Shown piece after piece: positions 11,101 to 18,649 of a stretch of DNA of 64,000 nucleotides. The stretch spans positions 3,895,001-3,959,000 of the forward strand of contig NC_133059.1 in assembly GCF_048771995.1 (NCBI RefSeq). The letters are read 5' to 3'. Below the pieces are notes generated by a model, which had not been told where the DNA came from, searched no databases, and saw only the letters and a list, made by a program, of their open reading frames with translations. Source of the stretch: Taeniopygia guttata (Eukaryota; Chordata; Aves; Passeriformes; Estrildidae). A program made the position numbers and the translations under genes. Position 1 is the first letter of the stretch. Every line of letters begins with the position of its first letter.

Positions 11101-14100
11101 GAATACTTGAGGAACATTCCAAGGAACATTTCCAGGAACACCCCAAGAAACACCCCGAAAACACCTCAGGAACATTCCAAGAACACCTCAGGAACATCCC
11201 AGGAACATTCCAGGAACACCCACCCCAAGAACACCTACCCCAAGAACACCTCAGGAATATATGAGGAACATCCCAAGAAACACTTGTGGAACATTCCAAG
11301 GAACATTCCAAGGAACACTTGAGGAACATTCCAAGGAACACCCCAAGAACATTCCAGCAACACCCCAAGGAACATTCCAGGACCATCCCAGAGGAACATC
11401 CCAGCACCACCCCCGGGGAACTCGGGGTGCTCGGGCCCCGTTTCGGTGACTCTGGGGCCGTTTCGGTGACTCTCGGGGCCCGTTTTGGGGCGCTCGGGGC
11501 CCTTTTGGGGACGTTGGGCCCGTTGGTGACTGTCCCCTGTGCCGCAGGGGCCGGGGCGCGCCGGAGCCGCCGCGGTAAGAGGAGCCCCCTGCCCCCTCGG
11601 GGGGCACAAAGGAGCTCTTTGCCCCCCCGGGATCTGTAAGTAGCCCCCTCCCCTCTCTCCTCTCCTCTTTGCCTCTTTGGGGGTTTGAGTTTTGCCTTTT
11701 TCCTGCTCTTTTCCACCCAAACCCTTCCAGCTCTCCAGGAGGGAGGATTTGACCAAAACGGCATTTTCTGAACCCAATCCTGACCCCTCCCCCTCCCCCT
11801 CCCCGTCCTGACCCCCAGGGTCCGTCCTGACCCCCCTCACCCCCAAAAATTGTTAATTACCAACCCTAATTAGCGATTAACAGGCTCATTAACGCCCTGA
11901 GGGCTCTTTGTGCTGATCTTGGGGGGGGTGTGGGGGGCACCCAAATTCTGCAGGGGTGGGGGAGGGGTCAGGGGGGCTGTGACCCCCCCCGTGCCCCCCC
12001 TGAGCCGGCGTGTCCCCCCAGGAGACCCCGGTGGGAACCCCAACAAGCGGCAGCGGCAGCCGCCCCTCCTGGGGGACCACCCGGCTGAGTACGGTACGGC
12101 ACGGGGGCTGGGGGGATCTGGGGGGCTGGGGGGGATCTGGGGGGCTGGGGGGATCTGGGGGGCTGGGGGCTCGTTTGGTGGGGCTAGGGGCACCTTTTGG
12201 AGGGGTTTGGGGCACCTTTTGGGGGGCTGGGGGGAGGTTTGGAGGGGCTTGGGGGAGGTTTGGGGCAGTTCTAGGGGGCCTGGGGGCAGATTTAGGGGGC
12301 TGGGGGCAGGTTTAGGGAGCTGGGGGCAGATTTAGGGGAGCTGGGGGCAGGTTTAGGGGAGCTGGGGGCAGGTTTAGGGGGCTGGGGGCAGGTTTAGGGG
12401 GGCTGGGGGCAGGTTTAGGGGGCTGGGGGCAGGTTTAGGGGGCTGGGGGCAGGTTTAGGGGGCTGGGGGCAGATTTAGGGGAGCTGGGGGCAGGTTTAGG
12501 GGGCTGGGGGCAGGTTTAGGGGGCTGAGGGCTCATTTGGAGGGTTTGGGGGACCTTTGGTGGGGCTGGGGGCAGGTTTGGGGGGTTGGGGGGAGTTTTGG
12601 GTGGGCTGGGGGGAATTTTGGGGGGCTGGGGGCAGAATTGGGGCAGTTCTAGGGGGGCTGGGGGCTCATTTGGGGAGGCTGGGGGCAGGTTTGGGGGGGC
12701 AGGGGACTCTCCCCCCCCCCTCCCCACACTTTGGGGTCCCCACTCACCCTGATCTCCGTTCCCCCCAATTTGGGATCCCATCTTCCCAATTTGGGGTCCA
12801 TCTCCCCAATTTTGGGATCCCATCTCCCCAATTTGGGATCCCATCTCCCCAATTTTGGGGTCCATCTCCCCAATTTTGGGGTCCATCTCCCCATTTTTGG
12901 GGTCCATCTCCCCAATTTGGGGTCCATCTCCCACATTTTGGGGTCCCATCTCCCCAATTTGGGGTCCATCTCCCCAATTTTGGGGTCTCTCTCCCCCAGG
13001 GGGTCCCCACGGCGGGTACCACCACGGCCACTACCACGACAAGGGCTGTGAGCCCCCTCCCCACATTTTGGGGTCCCATCTCCCCAATTTGGGGTCCATC
13101 TCCCCAATTTTGGGGTCCCTCTCCCCAATTTTCTCTCTTTCCCCCCCCAGGGGGTCCCCACGGCGGGTACCACCACGGCCACTACCACGACGAGGGCTAC
13201 GGCCCACCCCCACCACACTACGAGGGGCGGCGCATGGGGCCGCCGCCGGTGGGCGGGGGGCACCGGAGGGGTCCCGGGCGCTACGGGCCCCAGTACGGGC
13301 ACCCCCCGCCCCCCCCGCCGCCGCCCCCCGACTACGGCCCCCACGCCGACTCGCCCGTGCTCATGGTCTACGGGCTGGACCAGGCCAAGATGAACTGCGA
13401 CCGCGTCTTCAACGTCTTCTGCCTCTACGGCAACGTGGAGAAGGTGGGCGGGGGTCCTGGGGGGGTTTGGGGGGTCCTCAGTGGGGTTTGGGGGGTCCCC
13501 AGTGGGGTTTGGGGGTGACTTGGGGGGGTTTTAGGGGGGATTTGGGGAACCTGGACCTGTCTTCTGCCTCTACGGCAACGTGGAGATGGTGGGCGGGGGT
13601 CCTGGGGGGGGTTTGGGGGTCCCCAGTGGGGTTTGGGGGTCTTTAGGGGGGGTTTGGGGGGTCCTCAGTGGGGCTGGGGGTGATTTGGGGGGGGTTTGGG
13701 GGTGTTTGGGGGTGTTTAGGGGGGGTTTGGGGGGTCCTCAGTGGGGCTGGACCAGGCCAAGGTGAGCTGTGACAGGGTCTTCAACGTCTTCTGCCTCTAC
13801 GGGAACGTGGAGATGGTGGGCGGGGGTCCTGGGGGGGTTTGGGGGATCCTGCAGGAGACCTGTGCCATGTCCCAGTGTCCCTCACCTGTCCCAGGTGTCC
13901 CCTCACCTGTCCCTTTACCTGTCCCTGTCTCTCGCAGTGCCCCTCCCCTGTCCCTGTCCCTTCTGTCCCTCACCTGCCTGTGTCCCTCAACTGTCCCTGT
14001 CCCTCCCCTGTGTCTCACCTGTCCCTGTCTCCCCTCACCTGTCCCTGTCCCTCCCCTGTCCCTGTCTCACCTGTCCCTTTACCTGTCCCCTGTCCCTGTG

Positions 14101-17100
14101 TCTCCCCTGTCCCTCCCCTGTCCCTGACTCTCTCCTGTCCCACCTGTCCCAGTGCCCCTGTCCCTGTCTCACCTGTCCCAGTGCCCCTGTCCCTGTCCCT
14201 CCCCTGTCCTTTTACCTGTCCCTGTGTCTCACCTGTCCCTTTACCTGTCCCTCCCCTGTGTCTCACCTGTCCCTGTCTCCCCTCACCTGTCCCAGTGCCC
14301 CTGTCCCTGTGTCTCACCTGTGCCTCCCCTGTCTCACCTGTCCTGTCTCACCTGTCCCTTTACGTGTCCCTGTCCCCTGTCTCCCCTGTCCCCGTGTCTC
14401 ACCTGTCCCCTGTCTCACCTGTCGGGTCTCACCTGTCGGGTCTCACCTGTGGGGTCTCACCTGTGCCTCCCCTGTCCCTTTACCTGTGGGTCTCACCTGT
14501 GGGGTCTCCCCTGTCCCTTTACCTGTCCCCTGTCTCACCTGTGGGTCTCACCTGTGGGTCTCACCTGTGTGTCTCACGTGTGCGGCAGGTGAAGTTCATG
14601 AAGAGCAAGCCGGGCGCGGCCATGGTGGAGATGGCCGATGGCTACGCCGTGGACAGAGCCATCACCCACCTCAACAACAACTTCATGTTCGGACAGAAGC
14701 TCAACGTCTGGTCAGCCTGAGTGATTTTGGGGGGATTTTGGGGCATTTTGGGGCATTTTGGGGGTATCTGAGTGATTTTTGGGGGTGTCTGAGTGATTTT
14801 GGGTGTCCCTGGTGGTCCCGACCCCGTCCCCACCATCACCCACCTCAACAACAACTTCATGTTGGGCCAGAAGCTCAACGTCTGGTCGGTGTTTGGGGGG
14901 TTTGGGGGGATTTTGGGGCATTTTGGGGGTTCCTGAGTGAATTTTGGGGGTATCTGAGTGAATTTGGGGCGTCCCTGGTGGTCCCGACCCCGTCCCCACC
15001 ATCACCCACCTCAACAACAACTTCATGTTCGGCCAGAAGCTCAACGTCTGGTCGGTGTTTGGGGAGTCTCTGAGGGATTTTTGGGGGTCTCTGAGTGATT
15101 TTTAGGGGTCCCCGAGTGATTTTTGGGGTGGATTTTTGGGTTTTTGTCATTTTCTGACCTGTTTTTTTCCCACTTTTCCCCATTTTTCCCCCATTTTCCC
15201 TGCCCAGCGTCTCCAAGCAGCACGCCATCATGCCGGGGCAGTCCTGGGGGTTTTTGGGGTGGATTTTGGGGTGGATTTTTGGTGTTTTTGTCATTTTCTG
15301 ACCATTTTTTTAACGATTTTTCCCATTTTTTCTCCATTTTTTCCCATTTTTTCTCCGTTTTTTCCCATTTTTTCATGTTTTTTCCCCATTTTCTCTGCCC
15401 AGCGTCTCCAAGCAGCACGCCATCATGCCGGGGCAGTCCTGGGAGGTTTTTGGGGTGGATTCTGGGTGGATTTTTGTGGTTTTTTCGGCTATTTGACCCA
15501 TTTTTTTCCCATTTTTTCCCCGTTTTTTCCCATTTTTTCTCTGTTTTTTCCCATTTTTTCCCCGTTTTTTCCCATTTTTTCCCCATTTTCCCTGCCCAGC
15601 GTCTCCAAGCAGCACGCCATCATGCCGGGGCAGTCCTGGGGGGTTTTGGGGGTGGTTTCTGGGTGGATTTTTGTGTTTTTTTCGGCTATTTGACCCATTT
15701 TTTCCCCGTTTTTTCCCGTTTTTTCCCGTTTTTCCCCGTTTTCTCCCCATTTTCCCCCCCAGCGTCTCCAAGCAGCACGCCATCATGCCGGGGCAGTCCT
15801 ACGGGCTGGAGGACGGCTCGTGCAGCTACAAGGATTTCAGCGGCTCGCGCAACAACCGCTTCTCCACGCCCGAGCAGGCGGCCAAGAACCGCATCCAGCA
15901 CCCCAGCAACGTGCTGCACTTCTTCAACGCGCCGCTCGACGTCACCGAGGACAACTTCTACGAGGTGCCCGCGCCCGCTCTTCCTCCTCCTCCTCGTCCT
16001 CAGCCTCGTCTTCCTCAGCCTCAGCCTCCTCATCCTCAGCCTCAGCCTCGGCCTCCTGCTTCTCATTTAACACACCCATCCTCATCCTCAGCCTTGTCTT
16101 CCTCATCCTCAGCCTCCTCTTCCTCAGCCTCATCCTCATCCTCCTCCTCATCCTCCTCCTCCTCATCCTCATCCTTCTCCTCCTCATCTTCATCCTCCTC
16201 CTCATCCTCATCCTCCTCAGCCTCCTCCTCCTCAGCCTCTGGGCCTCAGGCCCTTCCTCATTCTCCTCCTCCTCCTCCTCCACATCCTGCTCTTCATCCT
16301 CCTCTTCTGCCTCAGCCTCCGAGGCCCCTCCTCAGACCCCCCCAAACCCCCAAATCCCCCTGAACCCCCGACCCCCAAACCCCTCCCCAAACCCCCAAAT
16401 CCCCCCAAATTTCCCCCCAAACCCCTCCCGACCCCCCAAACACCCCCTGAACCCCCAAATCCCCCCAAATTTCCCCCCCAAACCCCTTCCTGACCCCCCA
16501 AACGCCCCCAAATCCCCCCAAATTTCCCCCCCAAACCCCTCCTGACCCCCCAAACCCCTCCCCAAACCCCAAAATCCCCCCCAAATTTCCCCTCAACCCC
16601 CCCCAAACACCCCCTGAGCCCCCAAATCCCCCCAAACCCCTCCCCAAATCCCAAAATCCCCCCAAATTTCCCCCCCAAACCCCTCCCCAAACACCCCCTG
16701 AGCCCCCAAATCCCCCCCAAACCCCCTTCCCACCCCCCCAAGTCCCCCTAAACCCCTTCCCAACCCCCCAAATTCCCCCTGACCCCCAAATTTCCCCCCA
16801 GATCTGCGACGAGCTCGGCGTCAAGCGCCCGTCCTCGGTCAAGGTGTTCTCGGGCAAGAGTGAGTGTGGGGGGCTGGGGCCCCCTGACCCCTGGCTGACC
16901 CCTGGGTGACCCCTGGCTGACCCCTGACCCCCGGCTGACCCCCGGGTGACCCCTGGGTGACCCCTGACCCCCCAGGTGAGCGCAGCTCCTCGGGGCTGCT
17001 GGAGTGGGACTCCAAGAGCGACGCGCTGGAGACCCTCGGCTTCCTCAACCACTTCCAGATGAAGAACCCCAGTGAGGGCTCGGGGGGCTGGGGGGGGGCT

Positions 17101-17778
17101 GGGGGGCTGGGGAGGGGTTTGGGGGGCTGGGGAGGGGTTTGGGGGCTGGGGGAGGGGTCTGGGGATGGAGTTTGGGGGGCTGGGGAGGGGTCTGGGGGGG
17201 GTTTGGGGGGCTGGGGATGGAGTTTGGGGGATTAGAGGGGGATTTGGGGGGCTGAGGAGGGGTTTGGGGGGCTGGGGATGGGTTTGGGAGGGGTTTTGGG
17301 GGGGCTGAGAAGGGGTCTGGGGGGCTAGGGAGGGGTTTGGGGGGCTGGGGAGGGGTTTGGGGAGGGGTTTGGGGGGGCTGGGGAGGGGTCTGGGGTGTTA
17401 GAGGGGGTTTGGGGGGCTGGGGAGGGGTCTGATGAGGGGTTTGGGGGGCTGGGGAGGGGTCTGGGGGGGCTGGGGAGGGGTTTGGGGGGCTGGGGAGGGG
17501 ATTTGGGGGGCTGGGGATGGGGTTTGGGGTGTTAGAGGGGGATTTGGGGGGCTGGGGAAGATTTGGGGGGCTGGGGAGGGTCTGGGGCGCTGCCCCCTGG
17601 CGGGGGGAGGTTTTGGGGGGCTGCCCCACAGCAGGGGAGGGGTTTGGGGGGCTGCCCCACAGCAGGGGAAGGTTTTGGGGGGCTGCCCCACCCCCCTGAC
17701 CCCTTTATTCCCCCCCCAGACGGGCCGTACCCCTACACGCTGAAGCTCTGCTTCTCCACGGCCCAGCACGCCTCCTGA
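2115..17778 (+). CDS. HNRNPL: HNRNPL, heterogeneous nuclear ribonucleoprotein L
   Basis: Nuclear RNA-binding protein with four RRMs that binds CA-rich RNA and controls alternative splicing, mRNA stability and its own level. Coding exons: 2115-2351, 3983-4101, 4204-4441, 5399-5484, 6250-6346, 7308-7380, 12022-12093, 13151-13443, 14589-14710, 15763-15964, 16802-16859, 16976-17071, 17720-17778. They sum to 1752 nt (583 aa; human about 589) with all phases matching. Residues 1-79 are Gly-rich (APKRLKTE); RRM1 is about 90-165 (PVVHIRGLIDG, YVVVMPKKRQALVEFED), RRM2 about 183-259, then a Gly/Pro/His/Tyr linker, RRM3 about 376-446 (VLMVYGLDQAKMNCDRVF) and RRM4 about 494-583. It ends FSTAQHAS. The start at 2115 (MSRR) matches the mammalian long form; an in-frame ATG at 2175 (MGKMA) is an alternative. 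Donors after exons 3 and 9 are GTCAGC, weaker than usual. Introns carry copies of exon edges. Confidence 0.96.
2352..3982 (+). repeat. HNRNPL intron 1 minisatellites
   Basis: The first half (about 2500-3130) is purine-rich, with GTGTGAGGGGAAAA units grading into TAAATATTGAGGG units. From about 3225 to 3980 a C-rich array of roughly 20-nt units takes over, built from GTCCCCAAACCCACTGGGAT and variants. The array runs right up to the exon 2 acceptor. Confidence 0.85.
4634..4698 (+). repeat. Partial copy of HNRNPL exon 3 end plus donor
   Basis: The segment repeats the last ~45 bases of exon 3 (coding VLLFTILNPIYSITT) together with its GTCAGCAGGGTTATAC donor sequence, 238 bases downstream of the original at 4397. 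It has no AG acceptor directly before it, so it is a decoy donor rather than a full exon. Confidence 0.85.
5097..5141 (+). repeat. Second partial copy of HNRNPL exon 3 end
   Basis: It again carries the VLLFTILNPIYSI codons but diverges at the end (ATCATCATG followed by GTGGGT). The donor is changed from GTCAGC to a stronger GTGGGT. Confidence 0.8.
5485..6249 (+). other. HNRNPL: HNRNPL intron 4, U12-type AT-AC intron
   Basis: No GT-AG pair joins exons 4 and 5. The intron begins ATATCC directly after GTGGA and ends TTCCTTGAC (6233-6241) CGCGCGCAC before GTTCGAC. Joining GTGGA to GTTCGAC gives V-E-F-D, as in hnRNP L. ATATCC is the minor-spliceosome 5' splice site core, and TTCCTTRAC is its branch-point consensus. 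The likely branch A at 6240 lies nine bases before the AC end. Positions +7 and +8 (CA rather than TT) depart from the ideal. The interior is a ~21-nt GGGATTCCCCAGATCCTGTCA-like array. Confidence 0.85.
6347..7307 (+). repeat. HNRNPL intron 5, CACCTGGG minisatellite
   Basis: Starting right after the exon 5 donor, the intron is a long array of units such as GGGATACACCTGGGAACA and GGGATACATGGGAACA. The CACCTGG core contains the reverse complement of CAGGTG, a motif that resembles a splice donor. The last 45 bases form a normal pyrimidine tract and acceptor. Confidence 0.85.
7381..8060 (+). repeat. HNRNPL intron 6, 5' part
   Basis: CACCTGGGCTCACCTGAGCT units (7385-7560) are followed by G-rich GGGGTCCTTCCCAAAA units (about 7630-7810), a (TCC)n microsatellite near 7849-7889 and a non-repetitive A-rich stretch. 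Confidence 0.8.
8060..9960 (+). repeat. HNRNPL intron 6, ~60-85-nt tandem array
   Basis: About 1.9 kb of diverging tandem units. Each contains AGGAATTCTCTCA, TTCCAAGGCACA, a GGTGGTTTTTGGGAATT core and often ACATGGACACATCCAAG. Copies decay towards the 3' end. It is notably less GC-rich than its surroundings. The GGACACA and GGCACA motifs resemble the CA-rich sites hnRNP L binds. Confidence 0.85.
10080..11400 (+). repeat. HNRNPL intron 6, GGAACATTCC array
   Basis: About 1.3 kb of 10-12-nt units, GGAACATTCCA alternating with GGAACACCCCAA. GGAACATTCC equals two inverted nGAAn pentamers (a heat-shock-element dimer), and adjoining units create TTCCAGGAA, a STAT-type TTCnnnGAA site. No coding sequence is seen. 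Function is unknown. Confidence 0.85.
11548..11635 (+). other. HNRNPL: Candidate alternative exon in HNRNPL intron 6
   Basis: A TGTCCCCTGTGCCGCAG acceptor at 11531-11547 is followed by a donor GTAAGA at 11575 and another GTAAGT at 11636. The short form (11548-11574) is 27 nt and in phase. The long form is 88 nt and would shift the frame of exon 7. Mammalian HNRNPL controls itself through a poison exon in intron 6 activated by CA-rich sequence. That this is its counterpart is inference. Confidence 0.45.
11636..12021 (+). other. Non-repetitive intron block after candidate exon
   Basis: Unlike the rest of intron 6, 11640-11910 is not a tandem array. It contains a pyrimidine-rich stretch and an AT-rich island at 11848-11895 with several TAAT cores. 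Such contrast suggests constraint, but no motif decides a function. Confidence 0.5.
12094..12720 (+). repeat. HNRNPL intron 7, G-rich array
   Basis: Units of GGGGGCTGGGGGCAGGTTTA (about 20-21 nt) dominate. The sense strand has many runs of four or more G and is a strong candidate for RNA G-quadruplexes. Confidence 0.85.
12750..13140 (+). repeat. HNRNPL intron 7, palindromic CCCCAATTTTGGGG array
   Basis: Roughly a dozen units of CTCCCCAATTTTGGGGTCCAT. Each unit holds a near-perfect palindrome (CCCCAA/TTGGGG), so single strands could form a row of short hairpins. The 48-nt exon 8 copy is embedded at 13000-13047. Confidence 0.85.
13000..13047 (+). other. HNRNPL: Duplicate 48-nt cassette exon in HNRNPL intron 7
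   Basis: The first ~45 bases match the start of exon 8 (13151 onward) apart from one G-to-A change (GAG to AAG). It has its own CTCTCTCCCCCAG acceptor and a GTGAGC donor created after GGGCT. Its length is 48 nt, its phases match exons 7 and 8, and no stop is present, so inclusion would add 16 residues repeating GPHGGYHHGHYHD. Whether it is spliced in is unknown. Confidence 0.6.
13444..14588 (+). repeat. HNRNPL intron 8 arrays with exon 8 copies
   Basis: G-rich GGGGGGTTTGGGGGTCCTCAG units (13444-13745) contain two copies of the 3' end of exon 8: 13561-13605 (coding FCLYGNVE) and 13744-13840 (coding GLDQAKVSCDRVFNVF). From 13855 to 14580 a CTCACCTGTCCCTGTCCC array follows up to the exon 9 acceptor. 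Confidence 0.85.
14711..15762 (+). repeat. HNRNPL intron 9 arrays with exon 9 and exon 10 copies
   Basis: Two copies of the exon 9 3' end (ITHLNNNFM coding, 14834-14886 and 15001-15056) lie in GGGGGTATCTGAGTGATTTT units. Three copies of the exon 10 5' end, each with an intact CCCAG acceptor, start at 15208, 15403 and 15600; the true exon starts at 15763. The 195-, 197- and 163-base spacing shows a higher-order repeat with TTTTTCCCATTTTTTCCCC between. Confidence 0.88.
15965..16801 (+). repeat. HNRNPL intron 10, polypyrimidine arrays
   Basis: A CCTCATCCTC-type array (15975-16330), coding-strand pyrimidine, is followed by a C-rich CCCCAAATCCCCCCAAATTT array to the acceptor. The second array is partly complementary to intron 12. 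Confidence 0.85.
17072..17719 (+). repeat. HNRNPL intron 12, G-rich array
   Basis: Units of GGGGAGGGGTTTGGGGGGCT (about 20 nt) fill the intron. Several are exact reverse complements of CCCCAAACCCCTCCCC in intron 10, so exons 11 and 12 sit between complementary arrays. Confidence 0.85.
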
Positions 17779-18193
17779 GCCCCCCGGGGACCCCCAGGGT
17801 CACCCCAAAACCTCTGGATCCCCCAAAACCCTCTGGATCCTCCAGGGACCCTCCTGGATCACCCCAGGGACCCTCAGGATCCCCCGTGGGACCCCCAGGA
17901 TCACCCCAAAATCCCTCTGGATCCTCTCCAAAACCCTCTGGATCCTCCTGGGACCCCCAGGGACCCCCAGGGTTACCCCAAAATCCCTCTGGTACCCCCA
18001 AGATTCCCCCAGGACCCCGTTGGGACCCCCTGGATTCCCCTGGGGACCCCAAAATCTCCTCCCAGGACCCCAAATCCCCCTGGGGACCCCCCCCCATTAC
18101 CCCGTTTTTTTAAGGCCGGGGGTGCAGAGACCCCCCCCCCTTCTCTCCCCCCCCATTTTTAAGGCGAAGGGGTCAGAGCCCCTCCCCCACCCC

Positions 18194-18199
18194 AATAAA
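18194..18199 (+). terminator. HNRNPL: HNRNPL polyadenylation signal
   Basis: AATAAA 416 bases after the HNRNPL stop, followed by a G/T-rich downstream region. The 3' UTR (17779-18215) contains C-rich GGGACCCCCAGG-type repeats. Confidence 0.8.
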
Positions 18200-18439
18200 G
18201 AGTTTGGGAAACAAAAACCGAATTTGGGATTTTGGGGGGATTTTGGGATTTTTTTGGGGGGATTTGGGGGGATTTTGGGGGTTTGGGGGAGGTTTTGGAA
18301 GGGTTTTTGGGGAAGATTTTGGGGGTTTTTTTAAACGTTTTTTTGGGAAGATTTTGGAAATTTTTAAACTTTTTTGAAAGTTGTTTTTTTTTTCGGAACA
18401 TTTTGAGAGTTTTTTTGGGAGGATTTTTGGGGGTTCGGG

Positions 18440-18649
18440 GTTGGAATTTCCTGAACTTCCGGTCAGAGCCTCCATGTCACCGCCCACTTCCGCCTCGACA
18501 GACGTCACTTCCGCCTCATGGAGTCTTCCTGTGCACTTCCTCCTCGGTACAGCGTCGCTTCCGGCGCGCGGGTGGGCGTGGCCAGAGCCGCGCGCTGCCA
18601 TTGGCCGAGCGGCCGGAAGTGACGGCGCCCCCTGGCGGTGACGGGGCCG
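18440..18649 (+). promoter_or_regulatory. ECH1: ECH1 promoter with ETS/CRE motifs
   Basis: Between the HNRNPL poly(A) region and the ECH1 ATG lie several ETS-type motifs (ACTTCCG in two copies, GCTTCCGG) and one GACGTCAC. ETS/GABP and CREB sites are usual in TATA-less promoters of nuclear genes for mitochondrial proteins. The T/G-rich block at 18225-18430 before it is a low-complexity spacer. Confidence 0.6.

Noticed and set aside
15965-16330. Ser/Leu- or Arg-rich protein from the CCTCAT array (possible RS domain)
   Set aside because: The array starts after a good donor following TAC GAG of HNRNPL exon 10, and the next exon continues the hnRNP L sequence exactly. It is intronic.
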